Source: Bacteroidia bacterium (GTDB lineage Bacteria; Bacteroidota; Bacteroidia; UBA4408). From it: 64,000 nt of DNA. Each line of letters opens with the position of its first letter. Position 1 is the stretch's first letter. The DNA lies in NCBI GenBank assembly GCA_020845635.1, contig JADLFI010000012.1:1-64000 (forward strand), written 5' to 3'. Made by a program: the position numbers and the translations under genes. Positions 34,130 through 43,557 of this stretch are shown here, piece after piece. The notes beneath the pieces are model-generated. The model did no database searches. It was not told the DNA's origin and saw only the letters and a program-made list of their open reading frames with translations.

Positions 34130-35503
34130 ATGAAAGCCAAAACTATTTTCTTTTGCCAGCATTGTGGGGCACAATCGCCTAAGTGGATAGGAAAATGCCC
34201 TAGTTGCAACGAATGGAATACCTATGTTGAAGAGCTTGTTCAGAAAAATGAACCTGGTATGGCTCAGGCATTGTTTCAAACATCATTTAATAAGAAAAGT
34301 TCAGAAGCTGTATTGATTCACGAAATAGGCGAACAAAGTGAAAATAGAGTAATTATTCAAGATAAAGAATTGTCAAGGGTGTTAGGGGGGGGGATAGTTC
34401 CCGGTTCAATGGTGCTCTTTGGCGGTGAGCCCGGAATAGGGAAATCAACCTTAATGCTTCAGGTTGCATTACAAGAGAAGAATCTAAAAGTTCTCTATAT
34501 ATCGGGCGAAGAGAGCGAACAACAAATAAAAATGCGAGCCACACGTATAGGGTTACAGAATAAACAATGTTATATTTATACCGAAACATCAACCCATAGT
34601 ATTATAGCCAAGGCTGATCAGATAAAGCCCGATATCATTGTGGTTGATTCAATTCAAACCTTATATTCTCCGGTATTGGAATCATCAGCAGGAAGTGTAT
34701 CGCAAATTAGACAGTGTTCGGCAGAATTGATGAAGTTGGCGAAAGAATCGGCTGTTCCTATATTTTTAATTGGTCATATTACCAAGGATGGTAGTTTGGC
34801 TGGACCTAAAGTGCTCGAACATATAGTTGATACAGTATTGCAATTTGAAGGGGAGCGCAACCATGTTTACCGGTTGTTACGCACCACTAAAAACAGGTTT
34901 GGAAGCACCAATGAGTTAGGCATATACGAAATGCAGGGGAATGGTTTGCGTGAAGTAAATAATCCCTCAGAAATACTCATTACTGCTCGCGAAGATAATG
35001 TTAGTGGAGTTACTATTGCTGCTACCCTTGAAGGTTTACGTCCTATGCTTATTGAAACTCAGGCCTTGGTTAGTACTGCTGCCTACGGTACTCCTCAACG
35101 TTCGGCTACCGGCTATGATTTGCGCAGACTAAATATGTTATTAGCAGTTTTAGAGAAACGCTGCGGGTTTAGATTAGGCATAAAGGATGTTTTTTTAAAT
35201 ATTGCCGGAGGGCTTAAGGTAGAAGACCCGGCCATTGATTTAGCTTTGGTTTGTGCCATTTTATCATCTAATGAAGATATAGCCATAGATCATAAAATTT
35301 GCTTTGCCGGTGAGGTAGGATTAAGCGGAGAAATAAGACCGGTAACACGTATTGAACAAAGAATTGCAGAGGCCGAAAGATTAGGCTTTGAGCAAATTTA
35401 TATATCAAAATTTAGTAAATTTAAGGCGCCTTCAGATATTTCAAAGATTGAAATTATTCAGGTGTCAAAAATTCAAGATACTTTTTCTTTATTATTCGGG
35501 TAA
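34130..35503 (+). CDS. radA: DNA repair protein RadA (Sms)
   Basis: This 457-residue RecA-like helicase promotes branch migration in recombinational repair. The domains follow in order: a four-Cys zinc finger (FFCQHCGAQSPKWIGKCPSCNEW, about 8-30), a RecA core with Walker A FGGEPGIGKSTLML and Walker B IIVVDSIQT, the RadA motif TKNRFGSTNELGIYEM, and a C-terminal Lon-like domain with LNIAGGLKVEDPAIDLALVCAILSS and GEVGLSGEIRPV. Length and motifs match the family fully. Downstream genes on the same strand follow within 3-51 bases, so it probably heads an operon with the DUF3109 gene. Confidence 0.98.
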   Translation: MKAKTIFFCQHCGAQSPKWIGKCPSCNEWNTYVEELVQKNEPGMAQALFQTSFNKKSSEAVLIHEIGEQSENRVIIQDKELSRVLGGGIVPGSMVLFGGEPGIGKSTLMLQVALQEKNLKVLYISGEESEQQIKMRATRIGLQNKQCYIYTETSTHSIIAKADQIKPDIIVVDSIQTLYSPVLESSAGSVSQIRQCSAELMKLAKESAVPIFLIGHITKDGSLAGPKVLEHIVDTVLQFEGERNHVYRLLRTTKNRFGSTNELGIYEMQGNGLREVNNPSEILITAREDNVSGVTIAATLEGLRPMLIETQALVSTAAYGTPQRSATGYDLRRLNMLLAVLEKRCGFRLGIKDVFLNIAGGLKVEDPAIDLALVCAILSSNEDIAIDHKICFAGEVGLSGEIRPVTRIEQRIAEAERLGFEQIYISKFSKFKAPSDISKIEIIQVSKIQDTFSLLFG

Positions 35504-35506
35504 AAA

Positions 35507-36076
35507 ATGATAGCCATTGATGAAACAATAATATCTGATGATGTTGTACAAAATGAGTTTGTGTGTAATTTGAATAAATGCAAAGGTGAGTGTTGTGTGG
35601 CAGGCGATAGTGGTGCTCCTCTTGAAGAAGAGGAAGTAGAGATTTTAGAAGAAATATTTCCAAAAATTAAGAAATACATTCCGGAAAGCGGCATAAATGC
35701 TATAGAAGAGCAAGGGGTGTGCGTGATTGACTCTGACGGGGATTTAGTTACCCCTTTGGTTGATGGCAACAAGCATTGTGCCTACACTTATTTTGATGAA
35801 AAAGGAGTAGCTATGTGTGGTATTGAAAAGGCTTATAACGAAGGAGTAATAAATTTTAAAAAGCCTATATCATGCCATTTGTATCCGGTTAGAGTTACCA
35901 ATTACAAAACCTACACTGCTGTAAATTATCATCGTTGGGAAATATGCAAAGATGCATGTACGTTAGGAAAAGAGCTGGGTGTACCATTATATAAGTTTTT
36001 GAAAGAGCCATTAATTAGGAAATTTGGGAATGATTGGTATAAACAGTTAGAGACTGAAGCCAAAAATAGATTTTAA
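35507..36076 (+). CDS. DUF3109 family Cys-rich protein
   Basis: This 189-residue protein matches DUF3109, a relative of the YkgJ iron/zinc-chelating proteins. The cysteines come in the family pattern: NKCKGECCVAGDSGAPL (about 22-38), HCAYTYFDEKGVAMCGIE, ISCHLYPVRV and WEICKDACTLG. This suggests a bound metal or Fe-S cluster. The function is unknown. It begins three bases after the radA stop, which implies co-translation. Its regular position beside housekeeping genes in Bacteroidota argues for a basic role. Confidence 0.9.
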   Translation: MIAIDETIISDDVVQNEFVCNLNKCKGECCVAGDSGAPLEEEEVEILEEIFPKIKKYIPESGINAIEEQGVCVIDSDGDLVTPLVDGNKHCAYTYFDEKGVAMCGIEKAYNEGVINFKKPISCHLYPVRVTNYKTYTAVNYHRWEICKDACTLGKELGVPLYKFLKEPLIRKFGNDWYKQLETEAKNRF

Positions 36077-36127
36077 GGTTTACCAATAAAGTAAACTATA
36101 TTTAATTACAAATTAGAATTGTCATTT

Positions 36128-37528
36128 ATGATACTTAGCTTTAAAGGTGCTGCTAAAACTGTAACAGGGAGTAAGCATTTAATTACCACTCAAAAAGGAA
36201 AGAAGATATTACTCGACTGTGGTTTGTACCAGAACAGCGGTAGAGATAACGAAGATAAGAACCGCAACTTAGGGTTTAACCCTGCCGAGCTTGATGCTGT
36301 TATTCTTTCGCATGCTCATATAGACCATTCAGGAAATTTACCTTTATTGATAAAACAAGGATTTACCGGACGCATATATTGTACTCCTGCAACTAAAGAT
36401 TTGTGTGATGTGATGTTGATGGACAGTGCACATATTCATGAAAGTGATATTGTTTTTCTAAATAAGCGAAGAGCCAGAGAAGGCAAATCATTATTAAAGC
36501 CACTTTATACCTCAAAGGACGTTAGCCGTTGCCTAAAGCATTTTTACCCTATACCTTATCATAATGAGTTTGTGATTAATGATGAAGTGAGTTTTGTTTT
36601 CAGCAATGCCGGACATATTTTGGGTGCTGCAGTAATAAATTTAACTATTAAAGAGGAAAACAAGACCATACGATTGACTTTTACAGGTGATATTGGAAGA
36701 CCGCATGACTTAATTATCAAAGCTCCTGAAAAATTTCCTCAGGCCGATTACATCATTTGCGAATCAACCTATGGTAACCGATTGCACGAGGACAGTTCAA
36801 TGGCAACAGATAGGTTATTGAATATAGTACGTGAAACTTGTATTGAGAATAAAGGAAAACTTTTAATACCGGCATTTAGCTTAGGGCGTACACAAGAAAT
36901 AGTATATACTTTAGATCGTTTAAAAACCATGGAATTGTTGCCTCCCGTAAAAGTATATGTTGACAGCCCTTTAAGTATTGATGCTACCGAAATAATGCGT
37001 AACCACAGCGATTGTTTCAATAGCGATATTCAGGATTATATGAAAGTTGACCCGGATCCTTTTGGGTTTAAAAACTTAATTTATGTTCAAGATGTTGAAG
37101 AGTCAAAGAAAATTAATGCTTCTGATGAGCCTTGTATAATTATTGCTGCCTCAGGAATGATGGAAGCCGGACGAATAAAACATCATTTGCACCATAATAT
37201 TGGGAAAGAAAATTGTACCTTGCTTGTAGTTGGTTTTGTACCTCCCAACTCTCTTGGGCATCGTTTATTGCGTGGCGATAAACAAGTAAAGATTTTTGGC
37301 GAAGAACATTCCGTAAAAATGAGGGTTACTGCGCTTAACTCCTACAGTGCTCATGCAGATTATAAAGAAATAATTAATTTTCTATCATGCCAAAATCCAC
37401 AAGAAGTAAAAAAGATTTTTTTAGTACATGGCAATGAAGATGTTATGTTTGATTTTAAAATTAAATTAATGGAGGCTGGATTTAACCATATTGAAATTCC
37501 TGATTTAAATGATTATTATGACTTGTAA
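36128..37528 (+). CDS. Beta-CASP metallo-beta-lactamase fold RNase-like protein
   Basis: This protein of about 466 residues has the metallo-beta-lactamase core with HAHIDHSGNLPLL (HxHxDH), DSAHIHESD, NAGHILGAAV and FTGDIGR. The beta-CASP insertion follows (ESTYGNRLHED, LIPAFSLGRTQE) and the C-terminal RNA-metabolising motif SYSAHADYKE with FLVHGNE. Members of this group are endo- or exoribonucleases related to CPSF73 and YSH1. I chose the ATG at 36128, because the TTG at 36119 only adds MSF. The gene lies 51 bases after the DUF3109 gene and two bases before the cation transporter. RNA substrates are unknown. Confidence 0.92.
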   Translation: MILSFKGAAKTVTGSKHLITTQKGKKILLDCGLYQNSGRDNEDKNRNLGFNPAELDAVILSHAHIDHSGNLPLLIKQGFTGRIYCTPATKDLCDVMLMDSAHIHESDIVFLNKRRAREGKSLLKPLYTSKDVSRCLKHFYPIPYHNEFVINDEVSFVFSNAGHILGAAVINLTIKEENKTIRLTFTGDIGRPHDLIIKAPEKFPQADYIICESTYGNRLHEDSSMATDRLLNIVRETCIENKGKLLIPAFSLGRTQEIVYTLDRLKTMELLPPVKVYVDSPLSIDATEIMRNHSDCFNSDIQDYMKVDPDPFGFKNLIYVQDVEESKKINASDEPCIIIAASGMMEAGRIKHHLHHNIGKENCTLLVVGFVPPNSLGHRLLRGDKQVKIFGEEHSVKMRVTALNSYSAHADYKEIINFLSCQNPQEVKKIFLVHGNEDVMFDFKIKLMEAGFNHIEIPDLNDYYDL

Positions 37529-37530
37529 AG

Positions 37531-38538
37531 TTGGAAACAATTGCTGATAAAATAAAATCAAAAGCTATGATAAGAGTGCTCATTGGGGGCATTATACTCA
37601 TGGCTATAAAAGTTAGTGCTTATTTTATTACTCGCTCAACAGCAGTTTTAACCGATGCCTTAGAGAGTGTCATTAATATTATTTCGGGCAGTTTTGCTCT
37701 GTTTAGTTTATACTATGCCTCAAAACCCAAAGATAAAGACCACCCCTACGGTCATGGAAAAATTGAGCTGCTTAGTGCAGGTTTTGAAGGAGGATTAATA
37801 TTTATTACAGGAATTTATATTATTATAAAATCATGTTATGGTCTTTTTATGCCGGTGGCCATTAAAAATGTTGATATAGCCATTGTGCTTTCTGTTTTTG
37901 CCGGTGCCGGAAACTATATTATGGGCAAGTATTTGGTTGATGTTGGAAAGAAACATCAGTCTATTGTTTTGATTGCCGATGGCAAACATTTGATGACAGA
38001 TACCATTACCAGTGTGAGTTTAGTTGCTGGTTTATTGGTTATTCATCTTACTCAAATATTATGGATTGATAGTGTAATTGCCATCATTTTTGGTATTCAT
38101 ATTTTATCAACCGGATACCTATTACTAAAGCAGTCTATTACCGGATTATTAGATGAGGCAGATTATGAAAAATTAAATATGTTGATTGATGTGTTGCAGG
38201 AAAATCGTAAAGCTAAATGGATAGACATCCATAATTTACGTGTTTTAAAGTATGGGAACACTTTACATATTGACGCACATATTACCATGCCCTGGTACGA
38301 AAATCTGGAAGACACACATAAAGAGGTTAATAATGTTGAACAACTGATAAAAGAAAAGTTACAGCAAGAAGTTGAACTTTTTGTTCATACCGACCCTTGT
38401 GTTCCTGATTCATGCTCTATCTGTTATATTGAAAACTGTAAGCATCGTAAATTTCCGTTTGAAAGAAAAATAGAATGGACTTTGGAAAACTTATTGCCTA
38501 ATCGTAAACATAAAATTGACAGTGTCCCAAAAAAATAG
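37531..38538 (+). CDS. Cation diffusion facilitator (CDF) transporter
   Basis: This 335-residue inner-membrane transporter has about six helices. The metal-site helices are TAVLTDALESVINI and IADGKHLMTDTITSV (HxxxD), and DHPYGHGKIELL is the conserved loop. It exports divalent cations such as Zn, Mn or Fe in exchange for protons. A cytoplasmic domain follows (about 210-280). The last 55 residues add a Cys cluster, PCVPDSCSICYIENCKH, beyond the usual fold, which could bind metal. TTG start two bases after the previous stop. Confidence 0.9.
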   Translation: METIADKIKSKAMIRVLIGGIILMAIKVSAYFITRSTAVLTDALESVINIISGSFALFSLYYASKPKDKDHPYGHGKIELLSAGFEGGLIFITGIYIIIKSCYGLFMPVAIKNVDIAIVLSVFAGAGNYIMGKYLVDVGKKHQSIVLIADGKHLMTDTITSVSLVAGLLVIHLTQILWIDSVIAIIFGIHILSTGYLLLKQSITGLLDEADYEKLNMLIDVLQENRKAKWIDIHNLRVLKYGNTLHIDAHITMPWYENLEDTHKEVNNVEQLIKEKLQQEVELFVHTDPCVPDSCSICYIENCKHRKFPFERKIEWTLENLLPNRKHKIDSVPKK

Positions 38539-38557
38539 TAAACGCTAATTTGAGATT

Positions 38558-39304
38558 TTAATATATATAATCACCACTCCCTGACACTTTAATATTCAAC
38601 TCCGATTTATCTTGTATAAACTTATCATAACCTGTTTTTAAGTTATCCCAAAAAGCAGTTAAATCTTTATTAGGGCTATATTTTTCTTTATAATTACGCA
38701 TATTTGTATCAGTCATTCTGAACGGGAAAACATAAACCGGTATTTTGTCCTGCCCATTATTTCTGGCATATATAGCCAATAAATATATTTCTTTTATATA
38801 ATTATCGGTCATAGGCATGCAACCAATGGTTACACACGAACCATGTATAAAAATATCGCCCCCTAAATTAGCAGCCTTACTTTTAACTTTATCAGATTGA
38901 TTGGGGTAATTAAGACCCAAGGATAAATAATAACTACTTGTTGGATTAAATCGGTTAATATGATAGAAGCCTTCAGGAACCTGTCCATCACCCTGTTTGC
39001 GCTTTGGGCCTAATTCTCCCGAACGCGAGCAAATTTTATACGACAGTAATTTAGTATAGCTTTTTTCTTGTTTTGTTTTAGCATATACTTCAAGTGTATC
39101 GCTATCTTTATATGCAATAAACAGCAGATTTATATTATTTGGAGTTAATTTATGGTCTTTAAGTTTTTTCTCAAGATAGTCTTGTTTTTCGTTAAGGGCA
39201 GTTCTTACTCGTTCATATTTTTTTTGCTGCGTTAAAAAGTCATTCTGAAGGGTAAACGAGAGCAATGTAATGCCCAATAGCAAAATAATAGGGAATTTAA
39301 TCAT
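38558..39304 (-). CDS. L,D-transpeptidase family protein (YkuD, YafK-like)
   Basis: From the ATG at 39304 (MIKFPIILLLGITLLSF) this is 248 residues with a signal peptide or anchor. The longer reading starts inside the upstream kdsC gene and has no signal, so I rejected it. The YkuD catalytic motif is IFIHGSCVTIGCMPM, with His in HGS and the nucleophile Cys in IGC. SRSGELGPKRKQGDGQVPEGFYHINRFNP is the characteristic N-terminal half of the YafK subgroup. Such enzymes cross-link peptidoglycan or hydrolyse such bonds (YafK releases Lpp). It ends the ccm-DUF2520-kdsC gene run. Confidence 0.88.
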   Translation of the reverse strand: MIKFPIILLLGITLLSFTLQNDFLTQQKKYERVRTALNEKQDYLEKKLKDHKLTPNNINLLFIAYKDSDTLEVYAKTKQEKSYTKLLSYKICSRSGELGPKRKQGDGQVPEGFYHINRFNPTSSYYLSLGLNYPNQSDKVKSKAANLGGDIFIHGSCVTIGCMPMTDNYIKEIYLLAIYARNNGQDKIPVYVFPFRMTDTNMRNYKEKYSPNKDLTAFWDNLKTGYDKFIQDKSELNIKVSGSGDYIY

Positions 39305-39321
39305 GGCATTGAAGTTAATAT

Positions 39322-39849
39322 TTACCAGGTGTGTGCATCTGCATCTAACCACATTTTTTGAGCTCTTAATACTTGTTCAATAACATCTCTTACACAACCC
39401 CGTCCACCTAATTCATGCGAAACATAATTGCACACGTTTTTAATATCATGAGCAGCATCGGCAGGGCAGGTTGCTGCAGCTACATATTTTAAACATTCTA
39501 AATCCGGAATATCATCGCCCATATATAAGACCTCATTTGGGTTTATTCCAAATTCAAATAAATATTGAATTAACACCGGTAACTTATGTTGTACACTCAT
39601 AAAAATATCGGTTACACCTAACATATTAAGGCGTTTAATTACTGCCTCTGAGCGGCCTCCGCTAATAATTAATATACGTATATTTTTTTTGATGGCCAAT
39701 TGTAAGGCATAACCATCTTTAATATTCATATTTCTAATTTGCTCACCATCATTAAAACAAAGTACCGAGCCATCGGTTAAAACTCCATCTACATCAAAAA
39801 CCATAAGTTTAATGCCGGGTAGTAGTGTTTTAAAATTTATTTCATTCAT
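39322..39849 (-). CDS. kdsC: KdsC-like HAD phosphatase (Kdo-8-phosphate phosphatase)
   Basis: This 175-residue HAD phosphatase of the C0 type lacks a cap domain. Motif I is MVFDVDGVLTDG (Asp19, Asp21), motif II is ILIISGGRSE, a Lys lies in QHKLPVL and motif III is VLYMGDDIPDLECL. It closely matches KdsC, which dephosphorylates Kdo-8-phosphate in lipopolysaccharide synthesis as a tetramer. The gene lies ten bases after the DUF2520 gene. The family includes related nonulosonate phosphatases, so the exact sugar is not certain. Confidence 0.9.
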   Translation of the reverse strand: MNEINFKTLLPGIKLMVFDVDGVLTDGSVLCFNDGEQIRNMNIKDGYALQLAIKKNIRILIISGGRSEAVIKRLNMLGVTDIFMSVQHKLPVLIQYLFEFGINPNEVLYMGDDIPDLECLKYVAAATCPADAAHDIKNVCNYVSHELGGRGCVRDVIEQVLRAQKMWLDADAHTW

Positions 39850-39858
39850 AAAAAAGTA

Positions 39859-40626
39859 TTAGGATGTTTGTTGAATATGTTGAGTTAAAACTTGATAGAT
39901 GTGTTGTATTTCTTGGTCGCCCTTTAGCATCTGCAAGTGTTTTTCAATTACCGCATAATCGTTGCGCACGGCCGGTCCGGTTTGGGCTTGTTGAGGACTT
40001 ATATAATTAAGTTTATTGATAATCTCTTTAATGAGCGGTAAAAGCATTTCAGGTTGATGATTATTTTTTATCATTATATCATAAGCCATTTTAATACAAT
40101 GATTGGTGAAATTGGCTGCAAAAACGGCTGCTAAGTGTACCCTGGATCTTTCCTGACTATTCATAAATATTACCTCGTTTCCTAAATCCTTACCCAGCTT
40201 GGTTAAATATTCAATATCGTCTTGATTGTAGCTTTCTATTAATATAGGGAAATTTCTATTGCTTAAAACAATCTTTTTGGTGAAACTTTGTAAGGGATAA
40301 AACACAGCTTTTCGGTGATGCTTATTTAAAACATCAATACCAACCGAGCCTGAAGTATGAACAATAATTCCTTGAGTGTTGGGCAGCTTGTGGACTACTT
40401 CTATGATGGCATTATCTTTAACCGCTATGATATATAAATTGGCGTGGGGATTAATTTTATCGGTATCACATACAGGTTCGGCCTGATATAAATCAGCCAA
40501 TGCTTTTGCCTTTTCAATATTGGGATGAAATATCTGAACAATACAATGTCCTATGGAATGAAATGTGTGCGCAAAGTATGAAGCCACATTCCCGCAACCT
40601 ATAACTACAATATTTTGTTGTTCCAT
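39859..40626 (-). CDS. DUF2520 Rossmann-fold protein
   Basis: This 255-residue protein has an N-terminal Rossmann nucleotide site (NIVVIGCGNVASYFA, about 5-19) and the DUF2520 C-terminal helical domain (RSRVHLAAVFAANFTNHCIKMAYDI). The middle has LYIIAVKDNAI and IIVHTSGSVGIDVL. It resembles small NAD(P)-dependent dehydrogenases of the F420/pyrroline carboxylate reductase type, but the reaction is unknown. In Bacteroidota it is often found between ccm genes and kdsC, as here. It starts 46 bases after ccmF ends. Confidence 0.88.
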   Translation of the reverse strand: MEQQNIVVIGCGNVASYFAHTFHSIGHCIVQIFHPNIEKAKALADLYQAEPVCDTDKINPHANLYIIAVKDNAIIEVVHKLPNTQGIIVHTSGSVGIDVLNKHHRKAVFYPLQSFTKKIVLSNRNFPILIESYNQDDIEYLTKLGKDLGNEVIFMNSQERSRVHLAAVFAANFTNHCIKMAYDIMIKNNHQPEMLLPLIKEIINKLNYISPQQAQTGPAVRNDYAVIEKHLQMLKGDQEIQHIYQVLTQHIQQTS

Positions 40627-40671
40627 ATGATATATATGAAAGATAAAAGTAGTAAAAATTATGATAGGTAA

Positions 40672-43125
40672 TTAGCCTAAATTGTATTTGGTTTTCTTTA
40701 CTCTTTCTCTGATAGCAATACTTGTGCCTATAATCATAATTAGGCAGCCTAACCACAAAATATTGATAAATGGAAATATAATGGCTTTTAGAATAATAAA
40801 CTCTTGATTAGGACTATCGCTTTCGTATAGTTCAATGTCAATTTTTCCGGTTTGAGGATTAATATTGCGAAACGATAATTTTAATCCCATTTCGTTAACT
40901 ACCTCATCAATGGAGTTTGGAACATTGCCTTTAATAATATACACCGGATTGGCAACAAAGGTATTGTTGCGTATATCAGTTATTCTGAATTTGGCTGCAA
41001 TAGCTATATCATTATGCCCAAAGTGATATTTTAAAGAATCCGTCTCTTTATAAATATTTTCAAGTACTATAATACTTTTGCTTCCAAATAAAGTATCGCC
41101 AGGAAGCATGGAGGCAGAAGCAAATTTCTTAAATTTATCGTCAGTCTGGTTTCCATGTTGTTGTTCTTCACGCGCAGGTTCCATTTCAGCATAAGTAATA
41201 TGGGTGTAAACATCTTTATGCCAATAATGCTTGGTGTCGGGCTCGGCCGAATTTCCCATACGAGGATTTGTTTGCACAATAGGGCTTAGCGTAAATTTGT
41301 ATATATATTTACCCTTTTTGTTGCGGGTAAAGTAATCAATATCAAAATAATGATTAACGCCTTCAATTCTTCGCCCTTTATATGTCAGAAAATATTCGCC
41401 CATTTTTAAAGTATCGTTTTTGGCGAGCATTATGTTCTCCATATTGTTAAATTCCTTTCCTAACTTGCTGATATCAACTCCCGATGTGTTTTGAGATATA
41501 ATTCTGCTTTTTCCTGTGGCTACCAACGCGCCTAACAAAATCATAGCAAAACCTACATGGGCAATTGAAGCTCCGGCTTTGCGTACATCACCATTTAATA
41601 CTTTAAATATATAGTCAATATTAGCCACTATAGCAAAGAATGAACTGAAAAACAGGGCTATTAAGAAAGCATTATAAAGCTTAAGGCTAAATACTACTAT
41701 TACCGTAACTACCACAGAAATGATGATAGAAATTAATAGTTTCTTGAATACAATTTTTATATCGCTATGCTTGTATCTTAAAAACAAAGTAACAGCCATT
41801 AGAAAACTGATAATAATAGCAAAAGGTATTTGCCAAGAATTATAGTGTTTTACGGCATCTACCGGAGGAGCTAAATTTGTTCCCAAAATTTTATTGATAA
41901 CCGGAATAGAAGTTGTAAACGTAATTTGGAAAGATGATACTAATAAAACCAGAGCTGCAATAAGCATCCAAAATTCTCGAGAAGTACTGTTGTCATCGGC
42001 CTGGTTGTTGCTTATGCTTTTGTAATTTTTAAGCAAAAAGAAAGCAGCCAAGAATACATAAAACAATAAATATACCAATAATTGCCCACTCATTCCGAGG
42101 TCGGTAAAGGCATGAACTGAACTGTCGCCTAACACTCCCGAACGAGTTAAAAAGGTAGAGTATAAAACCAACAAAAACGATAAAACAGTTAGAGTATAAG
42201 CTGTAAATAATGATTGTTTACGGCTTTTGTAAATTAACATAACGTGAGCAGCACCTACCATTATTAACCATGGGACAAGCGAGGAGTTTTCTACAGGATC
42301 CCATGCCCAAAACCCACCAAAGCTTAACGATTCATAGGCCCAGGCACCACCTAACAATATACCCGTACCAAATATCATTATGCTGAAATATGCCCACGGC
42401 AAGGCTGGTGTAATCCATTCTGTATGGCGCTTTGTCCATAAGCCTCCCATTGCAAATGCAAAAGGAACTAGGGTAGAGGCAAAGCCTAAGAATAGCACAG
42501 GCGGATGTATGGTCATCCAATAGTTTTGAAGTAAGGGATTAAGACCGCGCCCATCCAAATTTGACAGATAGGAAGGAGATTGAATAAAAGGCAAGGACAT
42601 GAAATCGGGATGCTCACGTAGCAATATAAAAGGATTGCTGCCTAAATGATAATCAAAAATATAAATGCCTAAAAGCATTGATGTAAGAAACACTTGTACT
42701 GAACTGAATATGGTCATTACAGGTGCTTCAAAATTTTTCGATTTTCGACTTAAAATTACACCCAATACTACATTCCAGAAGGCCCACAAAAGAAAACTGC
42801 CCTCCTGTCCTTCCCAAAAACATGAAAAAATATAACGCAGGGGCAAGTCTCTTGAAGAATGTTGCCAAGCATATTGATACTCAAAATAATGATTGAGTAT
42901 AATATAGAATAGTGTTCCTACTATTCCGAAAATAGATACACCATGAATATAAAATGCTGTACGACCTATATTTTGCCATGATTTATCAAGTGTAGATGCA
43001 GATGATTTTCCGGCAAAAAAATAAGCTATGGTTGAGAGTAATGCAGCGGTAAAAGACAGAACAATAAAAAAATTGCCAAGTTTACCCGGTAGCAGATGCT
43101 CGTTAAGGTATTGAATTTCCTCCAT
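40672..43125 (-). CDS. ccmF: Cytochrome c haem lyase subunit CcmF/CcsA
   Basis: This protein of about 817 residues is an inner-membrane haem-handling protein with many helices. The Trp-rich WWD motif is FGGFWAWDPVENSSLVPWL (about 270-290). His-containing helices around MTIHPPVLFLGF and SGVLGDSSVHAFTD are the expected haem ligands. A large periplasmic region (about 545-780) with many strands precedes the last helix. It presents haem to apocytochrome c. I chose the ATG at 43125; the TTG at 43128 just adds one Met. It is encoded in the run ccmB-C-D-E-F; ccmA, ccmG and ccmH are not present in this window. Confidence 0.93.
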   Translation of the reverse strand: MEEIQYLNEHLLPGKLGNFFIVLSFTAALLSTIAYFFAGKSSASTLDKSWQNIGRTAFYIHGVSIFGIVGTLFYIILNHYFEYQYAWQHSSRDLPLRYIFSCFWEGQEGSFLLWAFWNVVLGVILSRKSKNFEAPVMTIFSSVQVFLTSMLLGIYIFDYHLGSNPFILLREHPDFMSLPFIQSPSYLSNLDGRGLNPLLQNYWMTIHPPVLFLGFASTLVPFAFAMGGLWTKRHTEWITPALPWAYFSIMIFGTGILLGGAWAYESLSFGGFWAWDPVENSSLVPWLIMVGAAHVMLIYKSRKQSLFTAYTLTVLSFLLVLYSTFLTRSGVLGDSSVHAFTDLGMSGQLLVYLLFYVFLAAFFLLKNYKSISNNQADDNSTSREFWMLIAALVLLVSSFQITFTTSIPVINKILGTNLAPPVDAVKHYNSWQIPFAIIISFLMAVTLFLRYKHSDIKIVFKKLLISIIISVVVTVIVVFSLKLYNAFLIALFFSSFFAIVANIDYIFKVLNGDVRKAGASIAHVGFAMILLGALVATGKSRIISQNTSGVDISKLGKEFNNMENIMLAKNDTLKMGEYFLTYKGRRIEGVNHYFDIDYFTRNKKGKYIYKFTLSPIVQTNPRMGNSAEPDTKHYWHKDVYTHITYAEMEPAREEQQHGNQTDDKFKKFASASMLPGDTLFGSKSIIVLENIYKETDSLKYHFGHNDIAIAAKFRITDIRNNTFVANPVYIIKGNVPNSIDEVVNEMGLKLSFRNINPQTGKIDIELYESDSPNQEFIILKAIIFPFINILWLGCLIMIIGTSIAIRERVKKTKYNLG

Positions 43126-43145
43126 CAAGAAAAGTTAAGTAAAAA

Positions 43146-43550
43146 TCAAATATTGCTAGTTGTTGTTTTTGAAGGATCGTCAGTATTGTTATATTTTGAT
43201 GGACATTTCATCAATATCTTATCGGCTACAAAAATATTGCCTTCAGTTTTGCCGGTTACTACTATCTGCTCACTCATTTCAAAGTCTTGCGGCTTAGGAC
43301 CTTTGTATATTACCTTTAATTCTTTATTTTCATTGTCTTTTAAATAAAAGACACACTTATTGGCATTTACTGCCGGATTATACTCAATCCCTTTATCTTT
43401 AACATATTTGCCTACTACATGGTATTCGCTACCCGGATTATCAAGTGCTACTCTAAAGGAGGCATAAGTGCTACTGTCGGCAACAGTCCCCATAATGGCA
43501 GCAATTGAAATGGCAATAACTACTAAAATAATGATATGAATTTTTTTCAT
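43146..43550 (-). CDS. ccmE: Cytochrome c maturation protein CcmE, Cys-type
   Basis: This 134-residue haem chaperone has an N-terminal membrane anchor (about 3-21) and a periplasmic OB fold with KVYDKGIEYNP-like strands: YVKDKGIEYNP, CVFYLKDN, LKVIYKGPKPQDF and EQIVVTGK. The classic haem-binding HxxxY is replaced by KCPSKY, a CxxxY motif (Cys116, Tyr120). This variant is known from Ccm systems of archaea and some bacteria that lack CcmH and CcmG-like reductants. The covalent haem bond then probably forms on Cys instead of His. It is flanked by ccmD and ccmF. Confidence 0.9.
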   Translation of the reverse strand: MKKIHIIILVVIAISIAAIMGTVADSSTYASFRVALDNPGSEYHVVGKYVKDKGIEYNPAVNANKCVFYLKDNENKELKVIYKGPKPQDFEMSEQIVVTGKTEGNIFVADKILMKCPSKYNNTDDPSKTTTSNI

Positions 43551-43557
43551 TTCTTTT

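Noticed and set aside
39305-39352. Extended N-terminus of the L,D-transpeptidase
   Set aside because: It would overlap kdsC and put a polar Cys/Arg stretch ahead of the signal peptide; the ATG at 39304 fits better.
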